Positions 33,686 to 46,306 are shown, numbered from the stretch's first letter. The stretch: 64,000 bases of DNA from Gonapodya prolifera JEL478 (GCA_001574975.1 KQ965734.1:263971-327970); one strand, 5' to 3'. Numbers and translations: made by a program. The notes: generated by a model not told the origin, from the letters alone.

Positions 33686-36600
33686 TCACGAGTCGACAAG
33701 TCCTTCATCTGCAAGCCTCATCAAGTCATCGTTGTGAATGTAAAGCTCTTGCAGAGTTTGACCGAGCTGCTGCATGTTCTTTTGGTCCAACTCGTCATCA
33801 CGGCTTGGAGTATACCGTTTGAGAACCGCACATACTTCCCGAAGTCGCTGCTGGAAGATGTACCTTCGGAAATTTTAAGCAAGTCTTTCATTATGTTTTT
33901 CGCACAAATCTTTCGTGCAGCGCACCTTTTCTCTTCCACTGAAAGAGTGCGGATGTCCTGCTTGGCAAGGCTTTCATTCGCGCTCAATTGCTTCATTTTG
34001 GTCTTGAACCAGAAGCTGAACTCTTGCTTTCGCTTCTGTGAACGAAATGTTCGAAACACATCTCACTCCAAGGTTTCCCCGAAGACCCCTCACCATAATG
34101 CCTTGGAGTCGTGTTTGGTGGACAAGCTCACTTGCATGGGCTCGGAGCTCTGCAAGCTCAGCTTCATTGATGAGTGGAGTGCTTTGCCGGGGTGCAGGCA
34201 CGTGGGAGAAGTCCAATGTCGTCGGGAAATGCTCACAGACCGTCACTTGGTGGTACAATTAAATCACTTATGGCCGACAAATTCACGTGAAGATTGTATG
34301 CTCACCGTCTTTAGTGGCATCAGTGTCCGGCGAAAGTGCTCGTACAATTTCACGTATTTCAAATTTAGGGTCCTTCGAAAAACATGGACGTGAAAGAAGG
34401 ATCAATAAACACAAAGAGTACTTCTGAACTTGCCTTAAGGAAGGGTGTTTCGTCTTTTTGGAGTTTCATCCGAGATCGGTTGAGCTTTTCCTTAATTGCT
34501 TCGTCAAAGAAGAGAACTTCGTTGTCGGATGCTGGTCTTTGAACTCTCTCTTCACAAAACTGACTGAACGCCTGCGTTTCCAAAAAAAGTGCCAAAAAGG
34601 GCTGTGTGATATATCCACCGAATCAGATGAGAGTTCGGTGAGTAGGAAGACGCAAAGGAACTCACAATAGCATCTCCTTCGGCATTTCCCAAAAAGTCCT
34701 GCTTTCGAAAATACTCGACCGGTTCTGCGTCCTTTTCGAAGCTATTGAATCCCATCGATGCAGCTCGGGAGAGGTAGTCCAAAGAACCTCGTCTTTCTGC
34801 ATACGACTTTTCTCGTTCTTCCGCGGGGCGAACGAGGTATGTGCGGTAATTCTTCAACAGTGAGGTAAAGATTCGAAGTGCTGCTTCTTGAATCTTCGTT
34901 TCCTTAAACTTTGACGGACAAGGCCGGGACTCCAACATATCAGCGCAGTCCACATGACAGACAAGGCGACATTCTGGAGAGCGAAATAGTTCAGTCGTAA
35001 GGGGCCTCACGTCGGGTGCAAAAGTCGAGATTTCTCACCTTGACACTGCAAAGAAGGTACGGTGTCTGATCCGCTTTCGGAGAGAGCGAGAAAACATAAA
35101 TCACACGACATTTTACTGCCACCTGTGATCAATGATTTCATTATGACAGTTCCAGGGGAGTCTGGTTTTGTCACCGAATCAGGCGACGCAGAGGAGAGTC
35201 CTATTTTACGTTCTTCTCTCCCAGAACGTGTATTGTCGAAAGGATCCAGAATGTGCCCTGCAAATTCCCGAAACGGTGCAACTCCTGCTGGCGATGTTGG
35301 GGGCTTGGTACTGCCTGAAAATTCACCATTTTCTTCGAACGATTCGCCCGACCGTAAGGAAGAGCCTGACCAGTTGGAAGCATCTTTGGAGCGATTATTC
35401 TTCCGAACACTTTCCAGTAAAGCATTTGATCCATCGTTATCCGCTCTGAGGGAAGACAAGCGAGTTGCCACGATTGGCTTTGAAACTACGCTTTCACGTG
35501 TTGAGGATGATCGATGAATCTTCCCATTCGGGGAACGGGCTGGCTCTGCAACGTCTCCATCTTGTCGAGGCTTCCCAAAGTTCATCATCCGACGACGAAA
35601 TCGTGCAAAAGCACTATCTGTACTTGCGACCGATACATTGGAAATGGACGCGCCAGAGGTGACCTTGCCTAGCGTACTTCCATCTGTAGTAACAGACGAT
35701 ACAGATGCGATGGATCTCGCATCGCTTTGCGGATCAGGGATACTCAGTGTGTCTGGCTGCTTGTCAGAGAGAAAAGATAACGACAGGTTAAAGACGAGTT
35801 GACCGTTTAATGGTCACATGTACGTTACCTTGCCAAAGTATCCTTTGGTTCCTTCGTTGGAAGCTCTATCTGGAGATCCCGCGTTGGAGGGGGTAAAGAA
35901 GCTTCTCAATCCATCAAACGTCGATCCAGCCTGCAAAGCGCCAGTAACTCAAGCATCGCAATTCGTCTTTCTTATGAATACCACTCACAGTCTGTGCACT
36001 AGATGGAGACGCCTTGCCTTCATCTGACGACACATTGTTTGACTTCTCGAGATTCCACGGGGACGAGCGGACGGGAGAATTGTTGGTCGAAACCCCCGCA
36101 AGAGTGATTCCCCCGACAGATTCCCTCGACGGGGAAGCATTCCTGACTTTGTTGTCTTCCCTAACAGGTGATCCATCGGGAACAGGAAGAGCATTCACTC
36201 CCACAGCCTCAGGCTCCAGAGTCGCCGCCAATATTTCTGCCGAAAGTTCCCCGCTCTCTCCCACATGCTCCAAGCCCATCTGGATCTTGAGATCCACTTG
36301 CTCTCCGAAACCGAACAGTTCAGACGACGTGTCACGCAGCAGGCCGGAAACCTGTGTCGACTCGCGAATTCTGAGGTCATCCGGTAAAGTTCCTGGACTC
36401 GTTGCGGATTCAGAAGTAGGTGGGCCGATGCTACCCATGCTTGTCTGTCGCCCCAAAGACAGGCGGGACCCAGAGAAACGATGGCGTTTGTTGGGCGATG
36501 GAGGAGTCGGAGGGGTGGCGGGGGGTCGTGGAAGCTGTGGAGATGACGGGGTCTGTGTTGATACTCCAGGCGCAGGTACAGGCTGTGTCAGTCCAAGCCC

Positions 36601-39600
36601 AGACGAGGTAGACCGGCCTGCGCTTGAGCTTCTCTCCGTTGCAGCCAACGGCGACGAAGCAGTAGCGTCCGCCTGTTTCTCTGCACTGGCACGTCTCCCT
36701 CCCTTCAGCGACGGCCCCTTTTTATGTCCCCTCTCTCCGCCGAGTCCACCACCTCTTCCCACGGGCGCAGACCCTCTCCGAGTGTGCTCCCTGACCGCCT
36801 CCGCCCTCTCCATCTCGAGGTACCTCGCAGCCTGCTGCGCCCGTATGCGCTCCTCCCGCCGCTTGACCACCGAAACACACGACAGGGGCACAAACTTCCC
36901 CCCCGGCAAGAGCTCACGAACATGAGGGGGTGGGAGGCGGCGGGCCGGGCTGGGTGCCAGCGCAGCCAAGGGATCGGCGAGATCGGCAGGCGCCGTGGTG
37001 TTGGGGACGCTGGAGGGGCAAATGAGCGGTGCGTGCCGCGCAAGCGAGTCCAGGAACTTTCGCCGCATGCGAGGAGGCAAATGTGCACGGAGAGGATGCG
37101 AAGGATGGATATGGACGCGGGGGACGTCGAGATCCATGACGATGGTCTATGGGGTTTGCAGGGGTTTAAGAGGGGGGCGAAAGTGCTTTGCAGAGCAGAG
37201 ACCAAGCTCCCACATCTTTTTCTCACCTCTTCGGGGACGATCCTCTCCTCTCCGTTTCCTCCAAAAATCCACGCAGGCCCTGTCGCTGTCGCATCTGCCT
37301 TCTTATCACCCTTTACAGCACCTTTTGTCTTGCTAGATAGTCCCCACTCGCCGTCCTCCTTGACCACACCGGCAACCCAGGGCACAGGCGCGGCAAGAAC
37401 GTCACGGAGTTTGCGTGGTAGAAGGGGAAAACAGGGCCAGTCCCATCTGAGATGAATACGAGGTGCAAGTGCGCGTTAAGGACTGCGACGTAGCGGAGTA
37501 GAAGAGGACAAGGCTCAACCAACCGGAATGGGTACATGAGCAAAAACAGTGCCGACGCGGCTGATGTGAGCAGTGCTGGATATCGCGACACGAAGAGAAT
37601 GCGTCGTTCCAGGAGAAGCGACTCGAGGAGAAGGAGCAGCACGGGCGGAGGCATGTGGAGGAGCGGGGTGTAGAGGGAGAACTGTGCATCATGAAAGTGG
37701 AGTGTCGTGGCTTTGAATTTGTTTTGACAAGGAAAGGAGGATGTTCACCCACGTTTTTCACAAGGCTCCCCCTGTTGAGGGGCGGCCTGCTGACGTACAA
37801 GTCCACGCCTGAACCAGGAAAGGGCGCCCACGCCACTTCGAGCTTTCCGGGCGGAGGCGCGGGGACTTCATGCACGAGGTTCTGGATCAACCTGTGTGAA
37901 ACACCAGCAGGGTCAGCACATCTCCAACCCCGCCCCCCGGACCATCGCACCACGCACCGTTCCAACCCCACCCCCCACACATGACCCGCCAGCACGCCCT
38001 TGGCGACTCCCGCCGTCCAATCGCGCATGGCATCCCACCACTCCCCGCGGCTCACCACGCCGACGACGACGGGACACCACAGCTCCTCGACGGACCCGCG
38101 CGGGCCAAGGTCGTCCACGAGCCCGCCGTACAGCTCGGCGCGCTCCTCGGCGTCGGCGATCGCGCGCACGAGGTCAGCCCGGCGGAGCGAGACGGTCAGG
38201 TCGGTGAACCGCGCGCCGGTGGGAGATGTGCGCTGAGAGGAGGGTAGGTGGAGAAGGGTCGAGCGGAGGGTGGAGAGGGTGGAGAGGTGGAGAGCGTGTT
38301 GGGTGCGGAGCGTCGTGAGGTATTCGAGGTCGGAGGGGGTCTTTTGGGTGGTGGTGTGGGGGAAGATGACGGCTTGGTGAGTCCCATGTACGCGAAATGG
38401 GTAGAAGGCGCGCGACGTATGTTCGGTCGCCTTGGTGTTCCGCTGTCCCCCACGTCGGCGCCGGTTTCGGCAACCGCTCACCGACCACTGACCACCCCGG
38501 TTACGCACCATTCGTCCCTCCCTCCACCGCTCGCACATTTCGCTCATGCGGTCCCTTAGTTTGCCTCGAAGTGGTTCCCACACGGTCGCGCATACGCCGT
38601 GCAGGCGGCGGGCGTGGGCGTCGGTGAGGATCTGCACGGGAGTATGGGGGGGAGAGGGGATGGGAGCGCAATGAGAACGGAAAATTGTGGGCGGAGGACG
38701 TACAAAAGAGTGCCACGTGGGAGGAGGTGGGCCCAGGGGTGAGTATGCGAGTCGGAGCGAGGTTGGGAAGCAGAACTGGTGGAGGGAGGGGAAGGTGAGG
38801 AAGAGGGGAGGTATGTGAGGAGAATTGCATGTGTGAATAATTGTACAGGATACGAAAAAGAAAGCAGGTAGAAAATGTGTTCGCGGTATCCATGATTGTC
38901 CCAGATGTTTCTTGTAGTGGTCCAGCAATTATGCTTTGGGAAGACTCACGTCAGGAATGGAGTCTGGGAACTCGACACTGTCGTCCGGCGAGTGCGGCAG
39001 ACAATGCGAGTCTGGGTATCGGTAGTACAGCTGAGGCTCGAAGGAGAGATCCTTTGGATGTTGTGGAGGGAGAGGACGGCGTGGTGGGAGAAGAGGAGGG
39101 AGCAATTGTGACGGGGACGTGACAGGACTCGAGGGAGCTGTATCGTACGCCTTGGAGGGCAGAGGCGGAAGAGCGGGAAAGGTGGGTGGCAGGGCAGGTA
39201 GTGGTTTCAAATTGATCATTGACAGCGGAGCGTCGTCGGACGAAGCCGCAAGATGGAGCGGCTTGTCGTCGGAGTGAGAGGCCGTATGCGGTCCCCCGCG
39301 AATAGGTAAAGAGGAGAGCGAATGTGCGTGCATGTGTGTGCGGTCGTGCACGTGATGTTGGGGATCGCCGTGGGCGGCCGACAGATACGAAAGCGCGGAA
39401 AGCGAGTGGTGCAGCGTAGAGCGCGGATGCTGCGTGTGTCGCGGCGCGTGCGTCCCCCGTGTCCTGCCGACAGTCCCACCATCGACATCCACCGGCTGCC
39501 CTCCCCCGTGCTGTTCGCACGCTCCCTCCGCATCCCGCCCGCCCGCGCCCCCTCCCACCTCTCGCTCTCCACCCAGCCTGCCCCTGATCCCGTCTTCCTC

Positions 39601-39684
39601 GCGCGTTCCCCCCTCCGCGCTGGTGTCGTTTCCCTCGCCGATTCCCACCACAAACACGTATTCCACCAGTCTTCCTCCGCTCAT
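33686..39684 (-). CDS. DENN domain protein with C1-type zinc finger and C-terminal coiled coil
   Basis: Long multi-exon gene from ATG 39684. Upstream DENN starts LVEYVFVVGIG and, after a His/Pro-rich insert, FEPQLYYRYPDSHCLPHSPDD (39030-38960). The core DENN follows: TDAHARRLHGVCATVW, SDLEYLTTLRTQHAL, and LLLERRILFVSRYPALLTSAASALFLLMYPFRLVEP (about 37620-37510), the most diagnostic block. Downstream DENN is in 37137-36800 (RRKFLDSLARH; KRREERIRAQQAARYLE). A 500-residue Ser/Pro-rich region follows. Then a C1-like finger (MSCDLCFLALSE, LQCQ, then CRLVCHVDCADML across an intron, 35120-34940) and helical sequence ending MQQLGQTLQELYIHNDDLMRL...VDS, stop at 33686. DENN proteins are Rab GEFs in membrane traffic; C1 fingers bind diacylglycerol or proteins. 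I infer one gene because exons continue in order without a promoter-like break, but a split near 35.8 kb is possible. Confidence 0.72.
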
Positions 39685-40026
39685 CTGCGCGTGTCTACGT
39701 CTGTGCCACAGGAATCGTCTCGCGTCTGCTGCGTCCTCGGTCTCCCGTGCTGGATTCGTCGCCTGCTCAATCGGTCGTGGCCCGAGCTGACTGCTGACTG
39801 AGGTCGGCCCCCAATCCGCGTCCCAATCCCTCTATTCTCCGCTCCTTCCGCCCTCTTTTTCTTCCCTCCATTGATCGATTCGCGCTCCACTGTCATTACG
39901 AAATGCAGGTTCATCCTCTGGATTTTATCCGGCCAAGTGCGGTCATGATGCCTCCGGAGTTTGTGCATTGACATCCCCGCCCCGCCATCCGATACCATCC
40001 CATCGTTCCCCGCGAAAATCAAATCG
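39685..40026. other. Divergent intergenic region between the DENN gene and the FAD monooxygenase pseudogene
   Basis: 342 bp, no gene seen. Confidence 0.5.
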
Positions 40027-41509
40027 ATGGAGCCAAAGACCGTCATCGTCATTGGCGGAGGTCCCGCCGGCGCTCTTGCCGCCCTTGTACTCAAGAAGCC
40101 CGGTCTGAGCCCCGCAACCTTCGAGAAGCGGAGCAAGAACATCGTGCCAACGGCACCCCACCCTTTTTGGGAGGTCGGGGGCTGTATCGACATCCACTCC
40201 AATGGAATACGCGCGCTGGAGCGTCTGGATCTTTCCCTGATCGACGAGGTCATCACCAACTCTGGGGGAACATGCAGCAAAGGGGACTTCATGCTCATGG
40301 ACGGAACCGACAAGATGTACCAGTACCTCGTCCCCGACCGCCCCGGCGAGCACAAGCCGCTGCAGATCCTCCAGAGCTCCTTCTACAAAATCCTCATGAC
40401 GCGGTGCGAAAAGGCAGAGATCCCTTTCAATGTCGGAAAGCAGGTCGTCGGAATCGAGCAGTCCGACGAAAAAGTCACGGCGACCTTTGCGGACGGCACC
40501 TCAGCCACGGGCGACTTCCTCATCGGGACGGACGGGATGAACTCCACGGTGCGCAAGCTCGTGTTTCCCGAGGCCAAACCTCCCCAGAAACTGGGCGTTG
40601 GTCCATTGGCGTCTTCGACTTAGGCAGGTGCCCCGCCGAAGGTGTGCCCCCGCTTGGATTTGAACACAGCGATATGGCGATATACGGCAACCCCGTCACG
40701 GGAACCTCGTGTGGACCATCCACCGCCCCGAGGACAACTCGGGCGCATGGGCCATCTGTCAGGTCAAGCTTCCCGGTGAACTCGGGGAAGACCCGGACTG
40801 GCAGCCGTTTCAGGACCTGTCCAAGGAAGCCAACCGCCTGGCAGACCTTGTCGATTCGTGGGGCCTGAAATCGGTCTCAAACGCGATCAGGTACTCCAAG
40901 CGAATCACCCCATGATGTACTCAGACCTCCCCGACTTGCCAACACTGCACAAGGTACGTACTACCCTCACTTGAACCTTTGATCGCCACTGATCGTGTTC
41001 CTCTTGGAACCCTAACCCCCACTGATCAACGCCCACCACCCCCAACAACCAGGGCCGCGTCCTCCTCATCGGCGGCTCCGGCCACGGCACGATCCCCACA
41101 TAAGGCCAAGGCCTCTGCCAAGCCATCGAGGACTGCAACGTCCTGCACGAGCTCCTGATCAACTTCCCCCAAGTCGCCGACACAGACCAAGCCACCGTGC
41201 TGCGGCTCTACGACGAGATCCGGCTTCCGCGTGTGCACTACGTCGCGGCCCGCTCGCGCCCCATTCTCGAGCACCATAACGTGCCGTTGTACCTCCGTCA
41301 TGCGCATCGACACGCTTTTCTTCAGGGCGGTTTTGGCAGTCTCGAACGGGCTTGCGCTTAATGACGCAGTGTTTGTGTAAAATTGCGACAGGGACGTCGC
41401 CAAGGCTTGGGACAAGTTCAAGAAGGAGGGTGGGAAACCGACATCAGCGCCCGCGAATGCTTCTGCTCCTGATCCTGTTCCTTCACCTGCACCCGCTGCT
41501 GCCGCTTAG
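40027..41509 (+). pseudogene. FAD-dependent aromatic-ring monooxygenase-like gene, several frameshifts and an internal stop
   Basis: ATG 40027 opens MEPKTVIVIGGGPAGALAAL, the FAD-binding GxGxxG. GDFLIGTDGMNSTVRK (40509-40556) is the DG motif. The frame then breaks three times: near 40590-40605 (moving to a frame reading SIGVFDLGRCPAEG), near 40700 (to NLVWTIHRPEDNSGAW) and near 40912 (to MMYSDLPDLPTLHK). After an intron (about 40953-41052) the FAD-ribityl block reads GRVLLIGGSGHGTIPT, then TAA at 41101-41103, then GQGLCQAIEDCNVLHEL; the family has no stop there, and the usual GDAAH is GGSGH. The C-terminal exon ends in an Ala/Pro-rich tail at TAG 41507-41509. Family enzymes hydroxylate phenolic or polyketide substrates using NADPH and O2. 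With four lesions this is not a working gene unless base quality is poor. Confidence 0.82.
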
Positions 41510-42075
41510 AGGCTGTTGCGAGCAAGTTCGTAGAGGAGGGTGGGAATGGCACCTCCGTTATAGAAGTGGTGGCGTGATTTCGGCTTGGGTTTTTTAAAGA
41601 CCCGTGCCACTTGGAAGAGATTGTGTAACTCTTACAACGTGTGAGCGGAAAATCTTGACTTCGTCTTAGGTTATACAAAGATTTTGGATAGATATTGTAT
41701 TCTCTTATCATGCAACAGAGAATTTAGAATCGTTGTACGTGGTGTGCTTTGGGAAACAGCCGGGCAGGTTTGGAAGAGAGCAACCTCGAACAATTTATAA
41801 GAGTTGACTGTCTCTTGCATCACTGAGAATCGGCTCGACCGAACAACAAATCCATTCATCGTGGCAAACAATGCAGCTAAACTGGTTCAAAAGCGACGCT
41901 CACACCGACAAGGGCTTTCCCCACTTTAACGTCCGCTGTAAATGCAAAAGGAGTGCATGGAGAATTTCTAGTCTATTGATGCGGCAAAACCAATTTCATC
42001 TCGCCCTTTTCACCTTCTGGCGAACAATAGTAATCCTCGCCTTCACCAGAAAATGCAGAGGCTTTGTTGGGTCCC
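41510..42075. other. Intergenic
   Basis: AT-richer sequence after the FAD monooxygenase pseudogene; no gene supported. Confidence 0.4.
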
Positions 42076-42891
42076 TCACTCGTAGTTGACTTCATCCCAC
42101 AACCAACTCTCCGCATCAACCATCGAAGCAACTCGAAACCCAGAATGTACCGGGAGTGCAGGTTGCGATCGTCCCACCCTTTCCTCGTACCAGGCGAGGG
42201 TCGCGAGGCCCAACCGGCCATCACTGGTACTGCAATCGCTGGGTCCGGTCCTTGTGTGCCGGTCGGAAGCATATTCCGGTGATCCGAGTGATGCCGAGCT
42301 GCCTGGACTCTTGTATCGCCGGAGCAAGTGGGTTTCGTGTATGTGGAGGACGAGTGTGATGCGATGTAGTGCCGCGATGCATGGTGACGGAGTGAAGTGC
42401 GTGGCGGGCTCTACGGGCCTTTTCAAGCACACACCAATTTCGCCGTGTAGCCCACACGTCATTCCACAGCAAAATCGAAAGCTCCCAGACGACCTCCGAT
42501 GAACAAGAGAATCCGACATTTGATGCAGCGGTCACGGAAAGTCTTTTCTTGGCTTTCCCACGTTGATGGAGGACTCACGAACCTCGGGAAATGTCTGGAG
42601 CCAGGAAGGCCGAGCTGTCGATAGAGCAAATGCCTTCTCTCCCGACCTTGTCACGATAGATGAATCGAACACCTCTATCGAGCATCATCGTGCCTACGAC
42701 TACGCCTCTCAAACACCCGTTATACTTGGAGGTCGGAGGTACTGTGCGAGACTTTGGGCAATAACGCGTTCCAGCAGCGGCAGGCAATCGGGCCGAAGTT
42801 GAATCACGAACGGGGACGAGGGAACTCGACCAGCGCACTCTCCATCATGTTCGTACATTTGAGAAAGGCGCTGGCGTACCGGATCGATCAT
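42076..42891 (-). CDS. Possible small gene of unknown function
   Basis: An ATG at 42891 opens a good-looking peptide (MIDPVRQRLSQMYEHDGE... RPDCLPLLERVIAQSLAQYL) ending at about 42709. Further open minus-strand segments exist at 42535-42221 (EVVWELSILLWNDVWATRRN) and 42272-41973. They may be exons of one gene, but I cannot join them confidently and recognise no family. Treat as a hypothetical with uncertain boundaries. Confidence 0.25.
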
Positions 42892-43494
42892 CGACGCTCG
42901 TTGCGCTATCGTCGTCGTCTGCAAAACCCAGCCCCCTCAATGGAGCACGCACCTTCCAACAGTGATAGCACGGCAACGCGACGTCCAGCGCGGGTCTTTT
43001 TTTGTTGTTGTTGTTATGCCTGCGTGCGGCTCTACATGACGCGCGTATTATAGAGTCTCACAGACTGCTCTACGACCGCGCTGTCCCGGAAAGGTGGCTC
43101 AACGAATCTTCCAGTCTTGCCCTGAATCGCGCGCATCTGCTGCCTGGATGACTCGAAAGGGTGCGGAGCCGACCTGGCTCACATAAAAGAAACCCGTCGA
43201 CACGTCTTCATCGCATCCAAGCTTCAAGCAAGTCCCGCCAAAGTCGCAGGCACATTCCGCCGCCATCTAAGCCAAGTTCACTCAGCGTCCCGTCAACTCT
43301 GGCCGACGTCCCAATCCAGTTCCGCGGCCGTCCCAGCCAAGCTTATCCAACGTGCTATCGTCTTCCGGCTTAGTTCTTCATTCCTTTGCCCTTCTTCGCC
43401 TCCTCCTTGTCAACGGCAACTTTCTGGTGCGCAGCTATGATTGCTGCATCCATCGAAACGTCCGTGTTCACCACTCAACCACGCCTTGCCCGCT

Positions 43495-44184
43495 TCATCG
43501 CGACAGAGGAGAAGGTACGACGGTGGGCGGTCCACCTCTCTCCACGAGCACCCCATTGTTATGGTGGAGGTCGAAGGGGTGGTTGGAGAACGCTTCCGGC
43601 ACGTCAATTATTGTGTGCTTGAAAGAACGGACGTTCGAGTCGGTTGGCTTGCCGCCACCAGATGTCTGACTGGAAGATTTAGGGGAAGAGGAGGGATTGT
43701 TGGCATCATTGCAATCCGCCAACAATGTAATGATGCAATGTAACGGCGCATATGAAACTGAGCAATGTAGTCACCTTTCACGGTCTCCTTCTTCCCCCCT
43801 GCAGCTCCTCTGCTTCCTGCGACAACTCGGGCAACATATGCAGCTCGGCGGCGCTGAGTCTCTTTGATGGCCAACTCTCAAAGCTCTCGCTGCTCCTGTT
43901 TCTTCGCTTTGAACAAACTGTGACCCCTCCCATGTCGCCGACGACCTTTGAGAGCACATCAATTCAAGGCCTGATGGGTCCTTTGTGATCATAAAAGTTC
44001 GATTCTCACGTAGGCTGGCTCCTCCTTCCGCCTTCTCCTCTCCATTTGGGACGAAGTAAGGGGCTTGGATGTCGTTTGGTGGAACGTCAGAAGAAGCCGG
44101 CCTTGACCCTCCGTCTTGGAGCAGGTGGAGAGCAGCAGTGGCGTCGATCTCGGACGTGTCACATGTCGCGTGAGGTTGTGACAT
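43495..44184 (-). CDS. Hypothetical protein, three short exons
   Basis: ATG 44184 begins MSQPHATCDTSEIDATAALHLL and runs to a GTGAGA donor near 44009. A second exon (about 43876-43774) reads QLAIKETQRRRAAYVARVVA, basic and helical. A third (about 43716-43495) reads NDANNPSSSPKSSSQ, then FKHTIIDVPEAF, ending PTVVPSPLSR and TGA. The order acid/Ser-rich, basic helix, Ser-rich suggests a nuclear or regulatory protein, but no domain is recognised. Exon choice is inferred from splice consensus and codon-like composition. Confidence 0.4.
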
Positions 44185-45267
44185 TTTGAGGGTGACGAAG
44201 CGAAAAAAGCAATTGTGGCCAATAGGTGCAGGTGTCAAATGATGATGACGTTTCCTGATTTTTTGAGTTTGAAAACACCATGACAGGCCCTAAGCCAAAT
44301 CTTACGGAGGTAAAGATACAGCAGGAAGAGGATCAAGGAATCACCAATGAAAGATGGTCCCCTTGGGTGCAATCCGTGAGTACCCGTGATGTTGTACATC
44401 GTTCTTCTTTCCGTTTTCTTTTCCATCACAGGAGATCCTCAGCCTGTCCCCAATCCATACACTGCGAGCAACATATTCTGTTTGATTAAATCATTTGAAG
44501 TGGGAGAAGGAGGGGGAGGAACGGTAAGTGATGGAAAAGTAAACTGAAAGAAGGGGAAGCCTTTCCCGCACTGCTTTGAACCGGATGGCGAAAGGAAAGC
44601 CACCCCGGGCCAAACCTGTCGGAATCAAGTTTGATTATTAAATCCGTCGACCTGGGCCCGTCCTGGCTCGAGGCCAGTGATTCCTCCTTCGCGATTGAGC
44701 GAGATGACTGAAACGCAATGTTTGGCCAGCAAAGATGCATCTCACAAAAGGAAGACTGTGAAGCAGGAGGTAGACAACAATGGAGGTGGGTGTGATACTG
44801 GAAAGCTCATACATCCTTAGGTACATAAACATCATTTTCACTTCGTGGCGTACAGACAGTGACTGCACCCCTGCAACTTTAAGCCCTCGGAAAAAGAGGT
44901 ACAAACACGTGGGCGACGATGGCGTGAGGGCCCAGAGTAGTCTTCTCGGAAACTCACCTTGTTGACGACAGACTGCAGAGAAAGACACCATACCTACTCC
45001 AAATACTGGAAGCACAGGCCTTAAGATAGAGCAAGGTGAAGCCACTCGCAGGGTGGGTGCTCTGTCTCTGTTTTCTGTTTTCGGTTACAGCACCTTTCAC
45101 CCACAGGCGAAATCGCACCCCGAGAATGAACAATTTCCATGCAAACAAGAGATCAGATAACAGTTTTGCGATCAAGAAAATTACATGCACAATGCATACA
45201 TTTCTTGCTTGTATGCATGTCGGGTTCTTCGGCTTTTCTTCAGCCGATTTTGAAAACGTAAATCGCC
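44185..45267. other. Intergenic, no gene recognised
   Basis: Scattered short ORFs on both strands (for example 44280-44489 plus, 45045-44638 minus) show no recognisable similarity or consistent exon pattern. Confidence 0.4.
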
Positions 45268-46306
45268 ATGTCGACTCCACCACAGACGCGAATCGACGAA
45301 TGCGTCGACTTCCTCTACAATGCCCATACAACGAGATCACCCTGTTTCCTCGGGGACATTCTGGACATGCCCTTTGCGAAGGACCTAACGTACTCTGAAG
45401 CGTACGAGATCCAGAGGAGACTCAGTTCCCGCCAATCAACGTGCCTCGGTCCTGTCGTCGGCTACAAAGTCGGCGCCACGACCCCGGGAATGCAGCGGCA
45501 TCTCCATGTCACCCATCCAATGCCAGGAGCAATGCACGCTTCCCGGGTCATTGCATGCGACCAGGGTGCGGCAACAAGTGGGACATCGAACGCGTCTACG
45601 ATTCCGCTCGCTTTGTCTCGCTCGTCGTTTAATGGACCCTCTGTGGAATGTGAAGTGTTGGTGCAACTTGGGGACACACCGCTTGATGCTCGAGGCCATT
45701 TGCCGGGATCAAACGCCCCTCAACTCTCACTTGAAGAAGTTTTGGCGTCGCTCGATGCCGTCTGGACGTCCGCGGAGCTCGTAGATGACAGATACGGAGG
45801 CGACGTTGCAGGCGAGGATAACTGGAAACGGCAAGGAATGCAGCCCATCATGGTGCAGTGTTGCTCAAACGCCGTTTTCCGAGTAAGATTTTGATTACTG
45901 TGATGTACAGGTCGCCGACTCATTCTTCCATTGGGCGAGTCTTCGGTCTGCCATTTCCGTACCCGCGTCAAAGTTCCGAGTTGAAGACTTTCCCCACCTC
46001 GTCGGTCATGTTGAACTCAACGGTGTGCGGGTACAAAGCGGGCCTGGCAGTGACGTAATGGGCAACCCACTTGAGAGTGTGAAATTCATGGCAGAGTTTC
46101 TTGCTCGCGAAAGGGGGGAGGTGTTGCCGGCGAGAACCTGGATATCCACAGGATCTGTAGTATGTTGCTGAACACTTGTCGCTGATTGTTTAGCTTCAAT
46201 GTTGTTGATCATTTCCCAACAGACTATGCCTGTGCTTCCAAGGGCGGGTGATTCTGTTCGCGTCTGGTTCGAAGGGCTTCCTGGAGAAGCGCGGATTACG
46301 TACTGA
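45268..46306 (+). CDS. 2-keto-4-pentenoate hydratase-like (FAH superfamily) enzyme
   Basis: Three exons: 45268-45852, 45911-46159 and 46223-46306. It begins MSTPPQTRIDECVDFLYNAH; exon 1 includes VVGYKVGATTPGMQRHL and VECEVLVQLGD (the acidic metal-site region of the family, usually E-x-E/D). Exon 2 has VELNGVRVQSGPGSDVMGNPLESVKFMAE, the hallmark block before the helix of MhpD/HpcG-type hydratases. The exon 2-3 junction gives WISTGSVTMPVLPRAGDSVRVWF. Bacterial relatives hydrate 2-hydroxypentadienoates in aromatic meta-cleavage or decarboxylate oxalocrotonate. Length (about 305 residues) is slightly above the bacterial 260-270. In a eukaryote this enzyme is uncommon; whether it came by transfer cannot be judged without a tree. 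Confidence 0.8.

Noticed and set aside
36014-37455. Long plus-strand ORFs (303 and 243 codons)
   Set aside because: They mirror the low-complexity and downstream DENN part of the minus-strand gene; GC-rich sequence keeps both strands open.
39961-40026. Earlier start of the FAD monooxygenase at 39961
   Set aside because: That codon is TTG; the first ATG, 40027, lies directly before the GxGxxG strand as expected.
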